The translations under genes and the position numbers were made by a program. This document shows positions 38,717 through 53,183 of a stretch of 64,000 nucleotides of DNA, one piece after another. Each line of letters opens with the position of its first letter. Position 1 is the stretch's first letter. Location of the stretch: positions 145,611,549 through 145,675,548 of the forward strand of contig NC_081840.1 of assembly GCF_963259705.1 (NCBI RefSeq). The letters are read 5' to 3'. The notes beneath the pieces are model-generated. The model was not told the origin of the DNA and did no database searches. It saw nothing but the letters and a program-made list of their open reading frames with translations. Source of the DNA: Myotis daubentonii. Its lineage: Eukaryota > Chordata > Mammalia > Chiroptera > Vespertilionidae.

Positions 38717-41625
38717 TCAGAGGAGGACAGTGGGAGATTAACTTATTTAAATACAGTTCGCCTGCATAGGCTGCTCCATACAGAAAACCTATAACAAATA
38801 GTACATTGTATTGAAACACTTGCTTAAAAAATTGCACTAGCTTCTGCGTCACCCCTGTGGTGTGGGAGTTCTCGGGCTGTGTGTGGCCCCTCTAGCCTAT
38901 TCTGTACATCAAAAACTGAAAAAGAGGCAGCGTATTCACAGTGTGTGGCTGGGTGAACATCAAAGCCATGTCTGCCCTGTCTTCCTTCTTGTTTCTCTCA
39001 CGGGTCAGGAGACACACAAGCTGCAACATAAAAGGGTAACAGGCCGCATCAAGTGCTGTGTAATTGCTCAGGTCCTTCGCGGCTGAGGCCAGGAAGGTTG
39101 CAGCCCAGAGTGCATTTAGGAGGGGTGGGTTTGTTTTAAATAATATATATAAAATTTATTTCAGAGAGAAAGGGAGAGGAAGAGAGAGATAGAAACATCA
39201 AAGATGGGAGAATCATGGATCCGCTGCCTCCTGCACGCCCCCCACTGAGGATCGAGTCAGCAACCCGGGCATGTGCCCTGACTGGGAATCAAACCAGGAC
39301 CTCCTGGTTCATAGGTCAATGCTCAACCACTGAGCCATGCCGGCAGGGCAAGGGTGAGGTTTTTAATGGTTTAAAAACAATCCCTTATAGAAACTGAAAA
39401 TTTTCTGGATTTTTTAAATCTACATTTTTAAAAGTACAGAGAAAGGCAAAGATATTATAATTTCTAAAGCAATTACTTTGGATTACAATCTTATGCAAAC
39501 ATCAAAGAATCAAAGTGACAAGAATCAAAGATTCTCCAACCAAAAAGTCACCCTCCCTAAAAAGCATCTGAGACAGTCTGCTGTCCTAAAGCAAGAAAAA
39601 CATGCCTCTTCTACATCTCTTCTCCAGAGACGCAGGGTTGGATTTCCATGTTTTACACTTCTCTGTATGTGTGCTCTGTCTGACCAGCTATTCCAGCCTT
39701 TGGACCTCAAGTTTTCTATTTATCTCAGCATGTTGTAAGTTATTTTCTCTTTCCTTGAGCTTTGTGTTTTTACAATTATTAAAGAAACACTGCAAAATAA
39801 AGAAAATTAAAATGAGGGCAGTAAAGACAATGGGTGGTCACATTCCAGAGTTAACTATTGTAACATTGCTACAATGTGAATTTTTTGACTTTACCGCAAT
39901 ATTTTTCTCTACATACACACATATTAGCTAAAATAGGACACCTATGTGCCATGGTATATATTTTTTGTATGTCAACTTGCTACGTCATTCATCAATACAT
40001 CCCAGACATCTTCCTATGTAGTAAACATAAACCCCCATCACTTTATGACTACACAATAGTCTATCTGATGTACAGACCACAACTTAGTTTACCAAAACCT
40101 TATAGATACTTGAATTGTGTCTATCTGTCCTGTAAAGATTGATGTTCTGTGTTCATCCTTACACATGATCTCTGTACAATAATTTGATTATTTTCTTATT
40201 TGAATTTCTAAAGGTGGGATTACTAGGCCAAATGGCATTTGATTCTTATTACCAGAGAATTTCAGAAAAGTTGAACTAATTTATATTCCCACTGCCCACA
40301 TGTGAGTTGTCCATTTATCTGCTACTTGCCAGCCCTAGATATAATTAATATTTGTATCCTTGCAACACCTGGCAATGTAATAGACCAAAAATAGTAATGT
40401 GTTGTTTTAATTTTCATTAATATTGATTTTTAGCATTTTCATGGATGCTAATCATTTTCATTCTCATCTAATGAATTCTTCTTATTGATTGTTCACTTTT
40501 ATTGAGATGTTCATCTTTTTCTAATAGATTGATAATGGTTCTTTAATTAGTGAATGTATTAACCCCTTTTTGTCTTCTGTGCTATAAATATTTTTCCAGC
40601 TTATCATTTGACTTTTAACATAGTTTATGGCTTATTCTGTTTTGTTTTTATCTGTACAGTTTTATAGAGTAAATTTTTAAAAAGATTTATCACTTCTTCT
40701 ACTGTGGTTTTTGGATCTTGTGTCTTACTTAGAAACTCCAAGAATGTTTTCAAAGTGTAATCCTATGATTTCTTCAAATTATTGAAGCGTTTCATTTTTT
40801 AACATTTAAATCTTCAACCTAGCTATAAATTATTTTGATGTAAAGAATTTATTTTTATTATTTTTTCTATGTAGCTATCTAATTATTACAAAACCTGATA
40901 TTGAATAGTTAATTTTTCTACTGAGCAGGAATGTCTCAGTTACCATGTACATATTTCCATACAGACCTGTATATATTTCTTGATTTTTCTGCTTTGTGCT
41001 AATCATCTGTCCATGGATGTGCCCATAGCAAACTGCTTTCATTTTTGCAGCTTTATGTTTTTTTTTAAATATATATATTTTATTGATTTTTATTTTTATT
41101 TTTTTTTTTACAGAGAGGAAGGGAGAGGGATAGAGAGTTAGAAACATCGATGAGAGAGAAACATTGATCAGTTGCCTCCTGCACAGTCCCTACCGGGTAT
41201 GTGCCTGCAACCAAAGTACATGCCTTTGACCAGAATCAAACCTAGGAACCTTGAGTCTGCAGGCCGACGCTGCCACTGAGCCATACTGGTTAGGGCGCTT
41301 TATGTTTTAATACCAGCTCTACCTTATCCAGCTCAGCGCTCTTCATTTCAGAATTTCTTGGATAGTCATGCATGTTTCTTTCTTTAAAAAATTTCTCTTT
41401 TGTTAAAATTATATGTACCATGGCTTAAAAAGTTAGAATTTAAGAAAAATAGTAGTCAACTTCCCTCCTGCTGCTAATGCTCTTCATGGGAGCACATCTT
41501 TTAGATGACTCTTTTGGAATTTATTTTCCTGACTCTGAAAACATGTTTGGTTTCACCTATTTGAGTATTATGTATTGACTTTTCCCTGTAGAAGACTAAC
41601 TTTTCTCTCTTTTCTACCCCATCTC

Positions 41626-41679
<54 letters not shown>

Positions 41680-44600
41680 TCTTCCCACCTCTCCATTCTC
41701 CTTATGTAGTTACATTATAATTTGGAGTAGAGGACTAATCAGTGTTTGAATTATTGTATCTGAGAATATCTGAATAAGTTTCTTTTCAAAGCTAAACCTT
41801 GGAATAAATGATTACTTGTCTTTCTGTGAGTTCACTATTGTTTTTCCCCTCTTAGTTTTTTTTCCTGCTAATCATTAATGCCAAACTCACACCAGTCATA
41901 TTTCAAGACACCCAAATACATTATGTATACTATTACCTTCACCTCCCTAAGGAAGCTTCTCTCAGAGCCTCTGGCCTGTTGGTTTGGACTTGTGATGCTG
42001 GGCACACCTGTCTTTCAGGAATTCCCCGCCCATCATCCCAGAAATTCTCTTTGTCTCTCTCCTGTTTTTGTAGAGGATGTCCTTCAATAGTTTCTTCTAT
42101 TCATCAAAGAATGAATGGGAAGTAAAATTTTGGAAACTTTTATATCCAAAATATCTTTATTTTATCCTCACTCTTAATTTATAGTTTGAATACTAAACTA
42201 TTGAATTCTAAACAATAGAGAATTCCAAGTTGAATATCATTCATCTTCAAATTTTAATGGTAATTTCTCATTGTTTTCTAGTTTTCGGTGTTGTTACAAG
42301 AAATCAGAAGCTTTTTTGGATTCCTAATCATTTGTTTATACCTGTTTGTTTATATGTTTCTCTGAAGGATTGTGGGATCTTCTCTTTGTCCCCAAAAGCC
42401 TGAAGTTTCATGAATTCCAAGGTGTGAGTCCATTTCATCCATTGTTCTGGATACTCAGTGAGGACTTTCAACCTGCTACCTCATGTCCTTTCCTCAAGTT
42501 ACTTCACTGATTATTTCCTCCCATATGAGCTCTACTCTCTTTTCCTGGCCCTCTTATCATTTTGATATTGGCCCTCCTAAAACAGTCCTCTAATTTTCTG
42601 TATTTTTCTTTTATTCTCAACCCCTTTGTGTTTTTGTTCTTCTATCTGGAAAGTTCCTGAATATTTTTTCCCAACAATGTGAGTTTTTATTTCTGCTATT
42701 ATCTTTTAATTTCCAACAGGTCTTTCTTAATCCTCCAGATGATCCCCTTTCTTTGTATGGCATCCTAAAAAAAGGTTGTTTCTTAAACAGATTTTCAACT
42801 AGTCCCTTCTTATCCTAATCCCCATCTCCCTCTCTATCTACTACCATAGGTTCTCAGAAACTCTAATTAATGAACTTTTGGAAGAATAATTAAATTATTA
42901 CCTATCCAAATATCTGGTTCTCTGGTCTGCTATATCAATTTATCATTCATTCATCTTTGCATCTTCTAAAATGTATTGATAGTTCTGTATTTTCACAACT
43001 ATTTTTAATTTATGGCAAATGTTATTTGCTTGTTATTAGTAGCAATATACAGTTTCCTCTGAAATTGACTTAATGTGTTTTAAAGGGAGAATACTGTACA
43101 TTGAAAAAAATCAATCCTAATGTAGTTGGTTTGTGGCTACTGTAAATTAAATATTAAATTTTGGATACTTATGGTCATAAAATAGAGGAAATTCAAACTA
43201 ATATGATCAATAGTTAGATGATTATTTTTCCTTTCTCTCATTTTCTCCCTCTAATTAAGAAATATCGATGTGCCTCAGTGTTGTTTCCCATCATAGTTTT
43301 TACATTGTGTAAATCTCATTTTTATTTTCATTGTGGAACTATTTTCTTGTATTTGATGCTCTTTATAGCAAAACTGGATGTTGCTAAAAGAAAGCAAAGC
43401 CAGCTGTGTTTACTTGATTTTGTAAAGTCCCAATAATAATTTCTAATGAGATTAGTGTAGCTACTTATGGTACCAAATACTTGCCAAAGTATTTATGATA
43501 AGAGGGAGGAAGATGAAACAGAATTACAAATTAGTAACCACCTTAGTTTTCAGCTCAATATATCTGGGGAATTATTACATTCAGCTATTTTCTGTGGGGG
43601 AGGTATATGGTAATTGGCTGCTTGACTGAGCTGGGTGGTGTCACACATAGGATGCACTGCCTCAAAGTTATCAGAACTTAATTTTATTGGGGAGGGTTTA
43701 GATGGGTGAGCTTTGTGGCACTGAATGCCTGGAGTGTCATTATCTTAACACATTCCCTATTTTCTTAACCTCATTGCTTGTCTGTGTGATGCGGGTATCA
43801 GAACATCATTGCTCATCACTTGGGCAACTGTCCAAAGTGCAAGTCTGAAGACAAAAGAGGGCTCTTGTTTTCGAGAGAGCCTTTTTAATATTTGCATTTG
43901 TGATGCTTTTAAGAGAAACAATAATCATTTATCATTGTTATTATTGTCATTGGAAACATAAAAGGGAAACAATAGAACATTGATGCCAAAGAGTGATGGG
44001 AAAAGAAGTAGTGATAAGATCTGGACACAACCAAAGGGCCTACTTTGGTTTTTTTGACAGATCTTAATAAAGAAGGAAGGGAAGCTCAAAGAAACAAGGG
44101 TGTGCTTTAATATATTTGGGGATTTTAAAAATAAAAAAATATATATAACAATGGACCACACTGATAAACTATCTTATTAAAACTGAGTTTTCTTATTGAA
44201 TTGTTGACTATATTTATATTTTGATGGTATTTTCAGTGATTTTTAGAAGATTAAATAAACTAATATTTGGTGATGGTTGAAAAGCTCAGAAGAAATTCTG
44301 ATCATATTTATATAGATATATGGTTTTTTTTCTAGTTAACACCTTCTATATTTCTGACTTGTTCTTACTTAAGGGAATTGTAAGTCTATTAAGTCTCTAA
44401 ATTGTTGTATTGTTAAAGCATCTTTGCTTAAGAAATGTGAGGAAATGTGTACTTCATATGCAAAGGTTCAGCTATTGATACAGCATCAGTTAGAAAATAT
44501 GATTTTACTTATTATTTACTTATATTTTCTTCCATCTGCTTCACCTACTTCTCTTGGAAACCAATAAGATCTCTCTCCCTCTCCCCCTCATTTCTTTTTT

Positions 44601-46013
44601 GCTACCCCGTATCCTTACCTCATTTCCTTAATAGATTTGGTGCCAATGGGTAGAAAGAACAAGATAAGTCATGTAAAGCAATGCTTTCCTCCCTTGAAAA
44701 GCTTTTTTACTTTGGTCTTCCTGAAAAAAAAAAAAAGCTACTTTTTGGTCTGCTTCAGTTTTTGTTTCTATCAGGGTATCATCATTTGCTCAGTACGTGA
44801 GCAACATTCCTCAGTTATTAGGACCACTGGAAATTTTGGGAGGGAAAATAAGTTCAATGTAAAATAAAAGCACATTACAAAAAATCTGAGAAATCTGTCA
44901 CTCAGTCTACAAGTATTCATTGAGAGAACACTATATATCATGCTGGAGATACAGTGGTGACAGAGAAACTGAGCATAAACTACCAAATAGAGAAAGAAGA
45001 TGGAAGATTTGATAGTGACTAGGTAGGGGGTGGAGGGGTGGTGTGTGTGCGCACTCACATGTACGCACATACACATGACAATCAAAGTTCCTTAGTTTCT
45101 CATTATTCAAATGAAGAGTTTGATTAGATGGTATCTAAGGTGACTTCAGATCTTTTCTTAACATGCAACTTTTCTAGTTTTGTTCAGTGTTTTTTTAGAT
45201 TTTTTCATTATTCCAATCATGTGGCCTGTTATCTATCCATATTAGTACTTAAAAATAATAATTGAAGAATGGAAAATCCCCCTATCAGTATTTGAAAGCA
45301 GTGTCTGTATTCTCTACTAAATAAAAACAAAAGGGAAGGCAAGCAAATATCTCTGTCCACCAGAAGGGACTCAAAGGACGACTTTCATCCATGTTTCATT
45401 TGCAATGCTTTATACTTGCCTCTTTGCACAGAGGTTTTTAGAATCTGCTACATTCTGGCTGAAAAAAATGAATGACGGTGGCTTGGACAATGACATGACC
45501 AAGCTTGTAGGCAGGCATGAGGGTTCACTTTTGTGTAGCCATTTGAAGACTTGCTGGCTAAGAACAATTCCACACAGCACGCCATTGTAGGACCGCAATG
45601 ATTAGTGATAGTGATGCTATTAACAGTATTTGGAGAACTATTGCATTTCTTATAAATCTCCTTTGGGGACTGATAGAAGCTCTGACCCAATATAAAGGCA
45701 ACTTCTCAATTTGGAAGAAGGGAGAAGACCGTGCTTTCTTTTGACTATAGTTGGCAAGTCATCTGTTTAGATTTTTAAATAATAAGTTTATTTTCCTTAC
45801 TAATAATCAAAAAAATACCATTGGTAAAATAATTTTTTTTCTTGGTTGTCATGGAAAAATGCATTCTGACATTGTTTCTTGCCACTATTATCATAAAGCC
45901 TGTTATTAACAAAAACCTGTAAATGAGACATGGATGGAAATGATGTTTTGAATCCTTTTTGATGGAAAGATATACTCAGGTTTTGTTTTGTTGTGTGGGC
46001 GTTTTGGCGTTTT

Positions 46014-46044
<31 letters not shown>

Positions 46045-49000
46045 TTTTAGGTTTTTGTTTAGTAGCAGGATCTTTCAGTCACCCACTGTTCTTGCTTTCA
46101 CTTAGAAACTGTACATAGTCAAATGGACGGCGTGGGGAGGAAAAACAGTTTCAGGATTAAACATTACAAAAATCACAAACCTTAAAAGGAGATAATAAAA
46201 CGAATGTTCACAAAACTGACATTATTTATCTCTATTGTAGAGGCAAACCGAACCTAACTAACATGAGCTCCTTGTTGATCAAACCAATCCAGCGTGTGAC
46301 GAAATACCCCCTATTACTGTGCGAACTTCGCAATTCTACCCCTCCCTCTCACCCAGACTTCAGGGCCCTGGAGGACGCCTGTGCTGCTGTGAAAGACATC
46401 AATGTAAACATTAATGAACTGAAAAGACGGAAAGATTTAGGTAAGAAGACATACGATGAATGGGGTGCTCTCCACGACGGGTGTGCTCTGTTTCTGTTTC
46501 TGAGAATCAGCATGTCTGAGCCGTTAGAGCAGCTGTCATGATCATGAAGAGAGTGTGGTTTCGCCCTGCCAGCTGGTTTCAGGAGAAGATTTTAAGGCAC
46601 AAAAATGACCATTAAAAAAAAATTCAGCCCAGCAGGTGTGGCTCAGTAGATGAGCGTCGACCTATGAACCATGAGGTCCCTGGTTTGATTCCTGGTCAGA
46701 GCACATGCCTGAGTTGCAGGCTTGATCCCCAGTTGGGGGCATGCAGGGAGCAGCCAATCAATGATTCTCTCTCACCATTGATGTTTCTATCTTTCTCTCA
46801 CTTCCTCTCTGAAATCAATTAAAACGTATTTTTAAAAAATCCAACAGCCCTGTACTAAACCTCTTGTGACCATTGCATGCCTGGTGACATGCTGTGGGCT
46901 AAAGACACCCAGAGCCCCTAGCCCTGCCGTCTCTGGCAGCGTGTGTGGTGAGAAGGAGACATGGCAAGGCTGGGTAGCTGGAGCAGTGAGAAGCTGGAGC
47001 CAACAATCGGTGGTGAAAGGTGCAGATCCAGGCGAGGGGGCCCAGCTAACACTTCAGCTCACCTGGTTCCGGCACACGAAGAAGGGAGATTTGGAGGGCA
47101 ATAATGGTTCCACTGAAGGGAGCAAGTGTATTTCGTTCTCAAATCAACAAAGTGTTGTTAACTCTTTGTTAGCTGAGATGTAAAATTGGTGTCTAACCTA
47201 GAATGTAGATTTCAAAACAGGAGGCATGATTACCCCGGCCCTGTAGGAGTGCACTGGGATAGATCGTGGGTCCTCTCTCAGTGGGATTTGTTCCCTTAAG
47301 TTTTTGGGGCTTTTTTTGTTTTTTTTTGGCTTTGTACTTCTAACATCAAATCTCACTTCAATAGTAAAATAATGGTAGGACTTCTGAGCCAACTAGTCCA
47401 ACCACTCCATTTATTTTTATTATTTTATTTTCTAATTTTTTTAATTCAAAAAATGGTATGTATTTTTATTAATAATTCAAAATGTGGTATGTATTTGTAA
47501 TAATAAATTAATTTATTTGTATTAATAAATTTAAAAAGTGGGCCCTAGCTTGTTTGGCTTAGTCATGGATAGAGCGTCAGCCTGTGGACCGAAGGGTCCC
47601 ATGTTCAATTCCAGTCAAGGGCACATGCCTAGGTTGTGGGCTCGATCCCCCCCATAGGGGATGTGCAGGAGGCAGCCGATCAATGATTCTCTCTCATCAT
47701 TGATGTTTCCATCTCTCTCTCTCTCCTTTCCTCTCTGAAATCAATAAAAATATAGTTTAAAAAAGTGGTATTTGTAATAATAAATTATAAAAAAGGGCAC
47801 AGAGTAAAAAGTGAAAGTTACAAAGAAAAAGACACCATAAACACAATGAAAAGACAGCCCATAGACACAGGGTTACTATCTAGAATATATAATTATTGAT
47901 ATTAAATCAATAATAAAACTATAATAAAAATAAGCATTTTACAGAAAGACCAGTAAAGTTTTTTGCATATTTTTGTTGTTGTTATTGCTAATCCTCACCC
48001 AAGGATATTTTTTCTATTGATTTTTAAAGAGAGTGGAAGGGAGGACGGGAGGGGGAGAGAGAGAGAGAGAAACATCGATATGAAAGAAATACATTCCACA
48101 TCAATTAGTTGCCTCCCACACAAGCCCCCCACCAGACAGGGCATCGAACCTGCAACTCAGGTATGTGTCCCTGACCTGTAATTGAATCTGTGACCTTTCA
48201 GTGTTGCAAGCTGACACTCCAACCAGTGAGCAACACCTGCCAGGGCAGAAAGACCGATACATTTTTAAATGCTAAGCTTCACTAATAATCAGGGAAATGC
48301 AAATTAAAGTCATGACATATCATTCCCAGCCCATACTATTGGCAAAAAGATTTTTAGTGGATAATGTTAGTGCTGAGTTTCAGTCTGTAGGTGAGAATGT
48401 AAATTGGAATGACCCCTTTGGAGGACAATTTTATCATTTCTAGTGAAGTTAAAGAGTCACATACCCAAGACCCAGAAAATCAATGTTTATATATTTGAGA
48501 AACTCCTGCGCAAAAGTAACGAGCATTGTTCATAACAGCAAATAAATAAAAAGAGAAGAAAATAGCTTACACATTCATTCAGATCATGGATAAACTATGT
48601 TATTCACTGTGATATCATGAGAACATAACAATTATAAAAATTAAATTGGATACAGATGTAATAAACCCATTCTCTTTTTTAAAATATATTTTTATCGATT
48701 TCAGAGAGAAAGGGAGAGGGAGAGAGAGAGAGAAACATCAATGATGAGAGAAAAATCACTGATCGGCTGCCTTCTGCCCAATGGGGATCGAGCCCACAAC
48801 CTGGACATGTGCCCTTTACCAGAATCGAACCTGGGACCATTCAGTCCACAAGCCAACGCTCTATCCACAGAGCCAAACCAGCTAGGGCAATAAAGCCATT
48901 CTTAAAGATCACAATTCCTGCAGGGATTAAAGATGGGGCTCAGAGAAACTTCACCTGTTATGTAATTTCTTTTTTAATTAAAATATTGGAAACAAGGCAA

Positions 49001-50813
49001 AATTAAGATTTGGCAAAACTAGGAGACAGATAATAGCTGTTGTATTATTATTTTCACTTTTGTGTTTGCTTAAACTATTTTAATGTTTTAAAGAGAAAAG
49101 CTTTTCCTCTCCCATGATTCTAATTTGCATAGTTTTTAATCAAATTTTCTTCAGACTTTCTGTCTTGTTTTCTGTTCTCTTTCTTCTTTCTCACTCTCTC
49201 TCTCTCTGTCTTCTTCTTTCCTTCATGCAACATGCATGATACCACAGTTTGCTGGGCTCTTAAAAAAACATAATCATATGTCGTGAACATTCTTCCAGTT
49301 AATGTGGCCTTCTTTTTAATGGTTCCATAGTACTCCATTTATGAGCATGTCATAATTTATTCCTCAAGGTCCTAGATAAACTTTTAGTTGTTTCCAACAT
49401 TCCGCTACTAGAAAAAAATTGCCGTAGCAAACCAAACTTTGTATGCTTATGAAAAGCATGGACTTCCTGGTTATAGACTATGAATATTTTAATTTTTATA
49501 AGATTCTGCCAAATTGTTCTGTACTGAAACTGTGTTAGTTTAATCCTCATCAACAGCCTATGAGATTGCCCATCTCTCCACACCCTTAACAAAAAGAAAT
49601 ATTAGGACTATTTAGCATTTGAACAGTATGAGAAGTAAAATTCCTGGTCAGGGCACATGCCCGGGGTTGCAGGCGCAGTCCCCAGTCGGGGAGGGGCAGG
49701 GGGACGGACTGTGTAGGAGGCAGCTGATCAATGATTCTCTCTCATCATTGATGTTTCTATCTCTCTCTCTCTCTCTCTCTCTCCCTTACTCTTTGAATCA
49801 ATAAAAATATATATTAATTTTTTTTTAATAAAAGTAAAGCTCAGCCCTGGCCTGTGGCTCACTCAGTTGATTGGAGCATCATCTGCCAGTATGACAAATG
49901 GTTTCGGGTTCAATTCCCAGTCAGGGTATATACCTAGGTATCTGGTTCTACCCTGGTTCGGGGTTCATACAGGAGGTAACTGAACAATGTTTCTCTCTCT
50001 CTCTCTCCCCCTCTGTCTATCCCCTCTTCCTCTCTCTCTAAAAATATCAATAAAATAAAAAAAGTAAAGCTCAGAGAGGTGACTCAATTTATCCCCAAAC
50101 TGTCTGCTAGTAGCAAGCCACTCTAGGATCTGAGGACTCCTGAAGTTGGATGTCTTTTCATTAGTTAGGTCTTGATGTTTCTTTCTAGAGATCGCAGAGA
50201 GTAAATGTATTATCTGAGAAGAGGGGAAGAGCTTTATTTCAGTATCTGGGGTACTTTTAATGTGGGAGGTAAGTGAACCTGGAGCTTTGAGGCTCACACC
50301 CTCGAACAGCAGTTTTGAAGGATGAGGAGGTGGGTGGCTGGACCTATGATTGGGCAGTGGGGCTGGAGCATATGGCATCTGCTGCAGAGAACCAATAATC
50401 ATGTGGATTTGTATCTTAAATATAAATGTTGATCTTGAATACTTGGGTAAAAACACACTTTCTATACTGCACGGGCCCAGATGTGTCACTGCATTCTTTT
50501 GTTTTAGTTCTAAAATACAAGAAGAATGATGAAGATGAATCACTTAAAGATAAATTGTCAAAACTAAATATTCACTCAATTAGCAAGAAATCAAAGAGAG
50601 TGACAAATTATCTCAAGATTCTGACCAGAGGAGAATCACAGGTAATTTTTCTTCTTGGGCCACATACATTTTCCTGAGAACATGAACGCTGGTGTTTTTG
50701 TGAGGCTTTGTCTTGTTGGTACACAGCTGTTTCTAGAACACTGAGAATCAAGGTAATTGCCCAAGGTTGTTATGCTGTTCCTCTCTCTCTCTCCTCTCCT
50801 CTTCTCTCTCTCT

Positions 50814-50861
<48 letters not shown>

Positions 50862-53138
50862 TTCTCTCCCTCCCTCCCTCCCTCCCTCCCTTCCTCTTTC
50901 CCTCTGGAAATGGAGTGAGGGTGGGTTTGACACTATCCTAGCTATGGCACTTCCACTCAGAAGCAGGCAAAGCAGAGATAAGGCCATACAGACAGAGCTC
51001 AACCAGGGCTGCCCAGGAGTCCTGGCCCTCGCCATAACCCAGCACATACTCTCACCCAAAGCAATGCCCTCCTTTCATCCCTGTCTTATTTCTGCTTTTT
51101 AAAAATCTCACTTGCCTCTGGGGCTCCCTTGATATTCATTTGATCTTCATTTCACCTGGAGTAAAAAGTGTTCTGGTGCACGCATTAGTGCATGTTTTCC
51201 CTGCCACTTATCTCCTTCCACTTTCCCTCCCCACTCCCAGGTGCACATTCTATATTACTAGGTTATAGTTTTGTGTCAGCTGTTTAGCCTGACTTGAACC
51301 TTGTTCATCTCGACCCCTAATACATAATAGATGAAGTAGCAAAGGCTGTCAAACATTAATGCGCATAAAATGAACTGGAGAGCTTGCTCCAAGATTCCAG
51401 GGCTCCACCTGCTCCTCTCTCTCTCTCCTTCTCTCTTTCTCTCTCTGGTTCAAGGGTACAACCTATAAGTCTGTATTTTTACAGAGACTCCAAGTGTTTT
51501 GAAACTAAATAACTCTGAAGTATGTGATCCATAGGACACATTTTAAGATTTGCAAGATAGTAAGTTCATGGCCTGGAGGTGGTAGGTAATACAGTGAGTG
51601 GGCTTCTAACCAAAAGTGGGCAGGAAGGTTCTTTAGATATTATATAGTACTTTTTATTTTCTTTCTCATTGGCATGATTTCATCTCTTATTATGTTAACC
51701 TCTCTAACTAAAGGTTTTACCTAGAGGCAAGTGGATGGTGGCTCAGCATTGGTTTTAGGTGGCTCGTCTTATCGGACCCACTCTCTAGCTGTTGTGTTCC
51801 ATGGTCTTTTTCCGTTCTCCATGGTCTCTTTAACTTTGTGACCCCTGAGCTAGAAGTGGCCTCTTCCTCCTCTGACCACCTGGCAAACTCACTGAGTGGA
51901 TCCCAGTTGTGGCCCTGTCAATATCGCAGGAGGTAGCACAGGGCAGAAATTAAGAGCAAAATCTTTGAAATTGTCCATATCTGGGTTTGAACCTTATCTC
52001 TGTCTTTTAATATTTGTCTTTGGGCAAATAACTGAAATTCAATGTAACCATCTGTAAATTGGGGAATTATACTAGGACCTAACACATGGAGTGGTTGTGA
52101 GGCTTCAGTGAAATGATGCATAGAAAGTACCTAACACAGTAAATACTGGCATCATCATCATTACCACCAACATCATCATTATTTTATATCATCACCTTGT
52201 ACTGTTATTTACCTTTTTTAATGCTCAGACTTATTACTTCCCACATGGATATAAAGCCCCATATGCCTGGTGGATTACTCAGATCTTTTACTTTCTGTAT
52301 TTTATGATGCTGTGACATCTTTTAAAAGCTTGCTGTCTGAGGAGCGAGCCCAGTCCAGGACTAGCCTGTTTTTAGAGATGGCCAAGGGCTCAGTGGGAAT
52401 CACTTCTTTCATACACAAACCAGCCAATCCAGAATCCATAGCCCCCACCACCTCCCTATCTCATTCACACACCAATCTTCCTCTGCCCTGGATACCAGGG
52501 CCAGGTACCAAGCAAGCAGAGACAACCTGGATAGCCCCAAGCCCAGGACAATTATTCAAACTGGTTAATCCTAAACTGTTTACTCTGCCCAGTGTGTCTG
52601 TAGGTTTCCCCACAAAAACTCCACACACACTCTGGCTTAGACTCTCTCTTTGCTTCTTCCTGCCACCTAACCAAGCCCAGTGACCCTGCATGGCATGGGG
52701 TGACCCCTTCTTGAGGACTTGTGAGTAAATACACCTTGTCCGAGCCTTGTTCTTATTTCCTCCTCTGACTGCGATGGCTTCCCATACCGTATCCAATGGG
52801 GACTTTCTGGGAACACATGGCTCATTTAACCTTCTGTTTACATCTTAATATTCTTCCAGGGGCTCACTGGGTCCATGGCATACAGGAGGTAACTCCAGGC
52901 CCCTCCTCTTCACGTGGAGCTATCATATGGGATGTTTGGGACATTTATGGTGTGTGGTCACAGATCAGAGAAAGGAAAATCAAGACATTGCCACCCTGGC
53001 TGGTTTTGCTCAGTGAGAAGAGCATCAGCTCATGGACTGAAGGGTCCTGGGTTTGATTCCAGTCAAGTTTGGTTGCAAGCTTGATCCCTGGCCCCTGATC
53101 GGGGCATGTGTGGGAGGCAACCAACTGATGTGTCTCTC

Positions 53139-53183
<45 letters not shown>

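Larger units (their letters stand above)
37223..46240 (+). other. Intron C-D (9.0 kb)
   Basis: Holds CA, TC and GA tracts at 37806-38714, a Ves SINE at 39136-39350, old antisense L1 from about 39900 to 41400 interrupted by a Ves SINE, a CA tract at 41629-41675, an antisense L1/HAL1 ORF1-like remnant at about 42240-42800, and a TG tract at 46018-46045. About 44890-45010 looks L2-like. I see nothing in 37230-37800, 38090-38660, 38720-39130, 41700-42230, 42900-44890 or 45080-46010 apart from AT-rich sequence. Confidence 0.8.
46441..50507 (+). other. Intron D-E (4.1 kb), SINE-dense
   Basis: Six Ves SINEs lie at 46628-46838, 47543-47757, 47957-48245, 48674-48888, 49638-49826 and 49845-50059. One of them splits an old L1 ORF2 3' fragment on the + strand at about 47810-48650. 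About 49250-49600 resembles old antisense LINE sequence. 46860-47400 and 50080-50500 show nothing I recognise. Confidence 0.8.

Noticed and set aside
49965..50543. 192-codon minus-strand open frame
   Set aside because: It runs through the CT-rich body of a Ves SINE and unique intron, has no recognisable domain, and overlaps the acceptor and first bases of ARHGEF38 exon E on the other strand.
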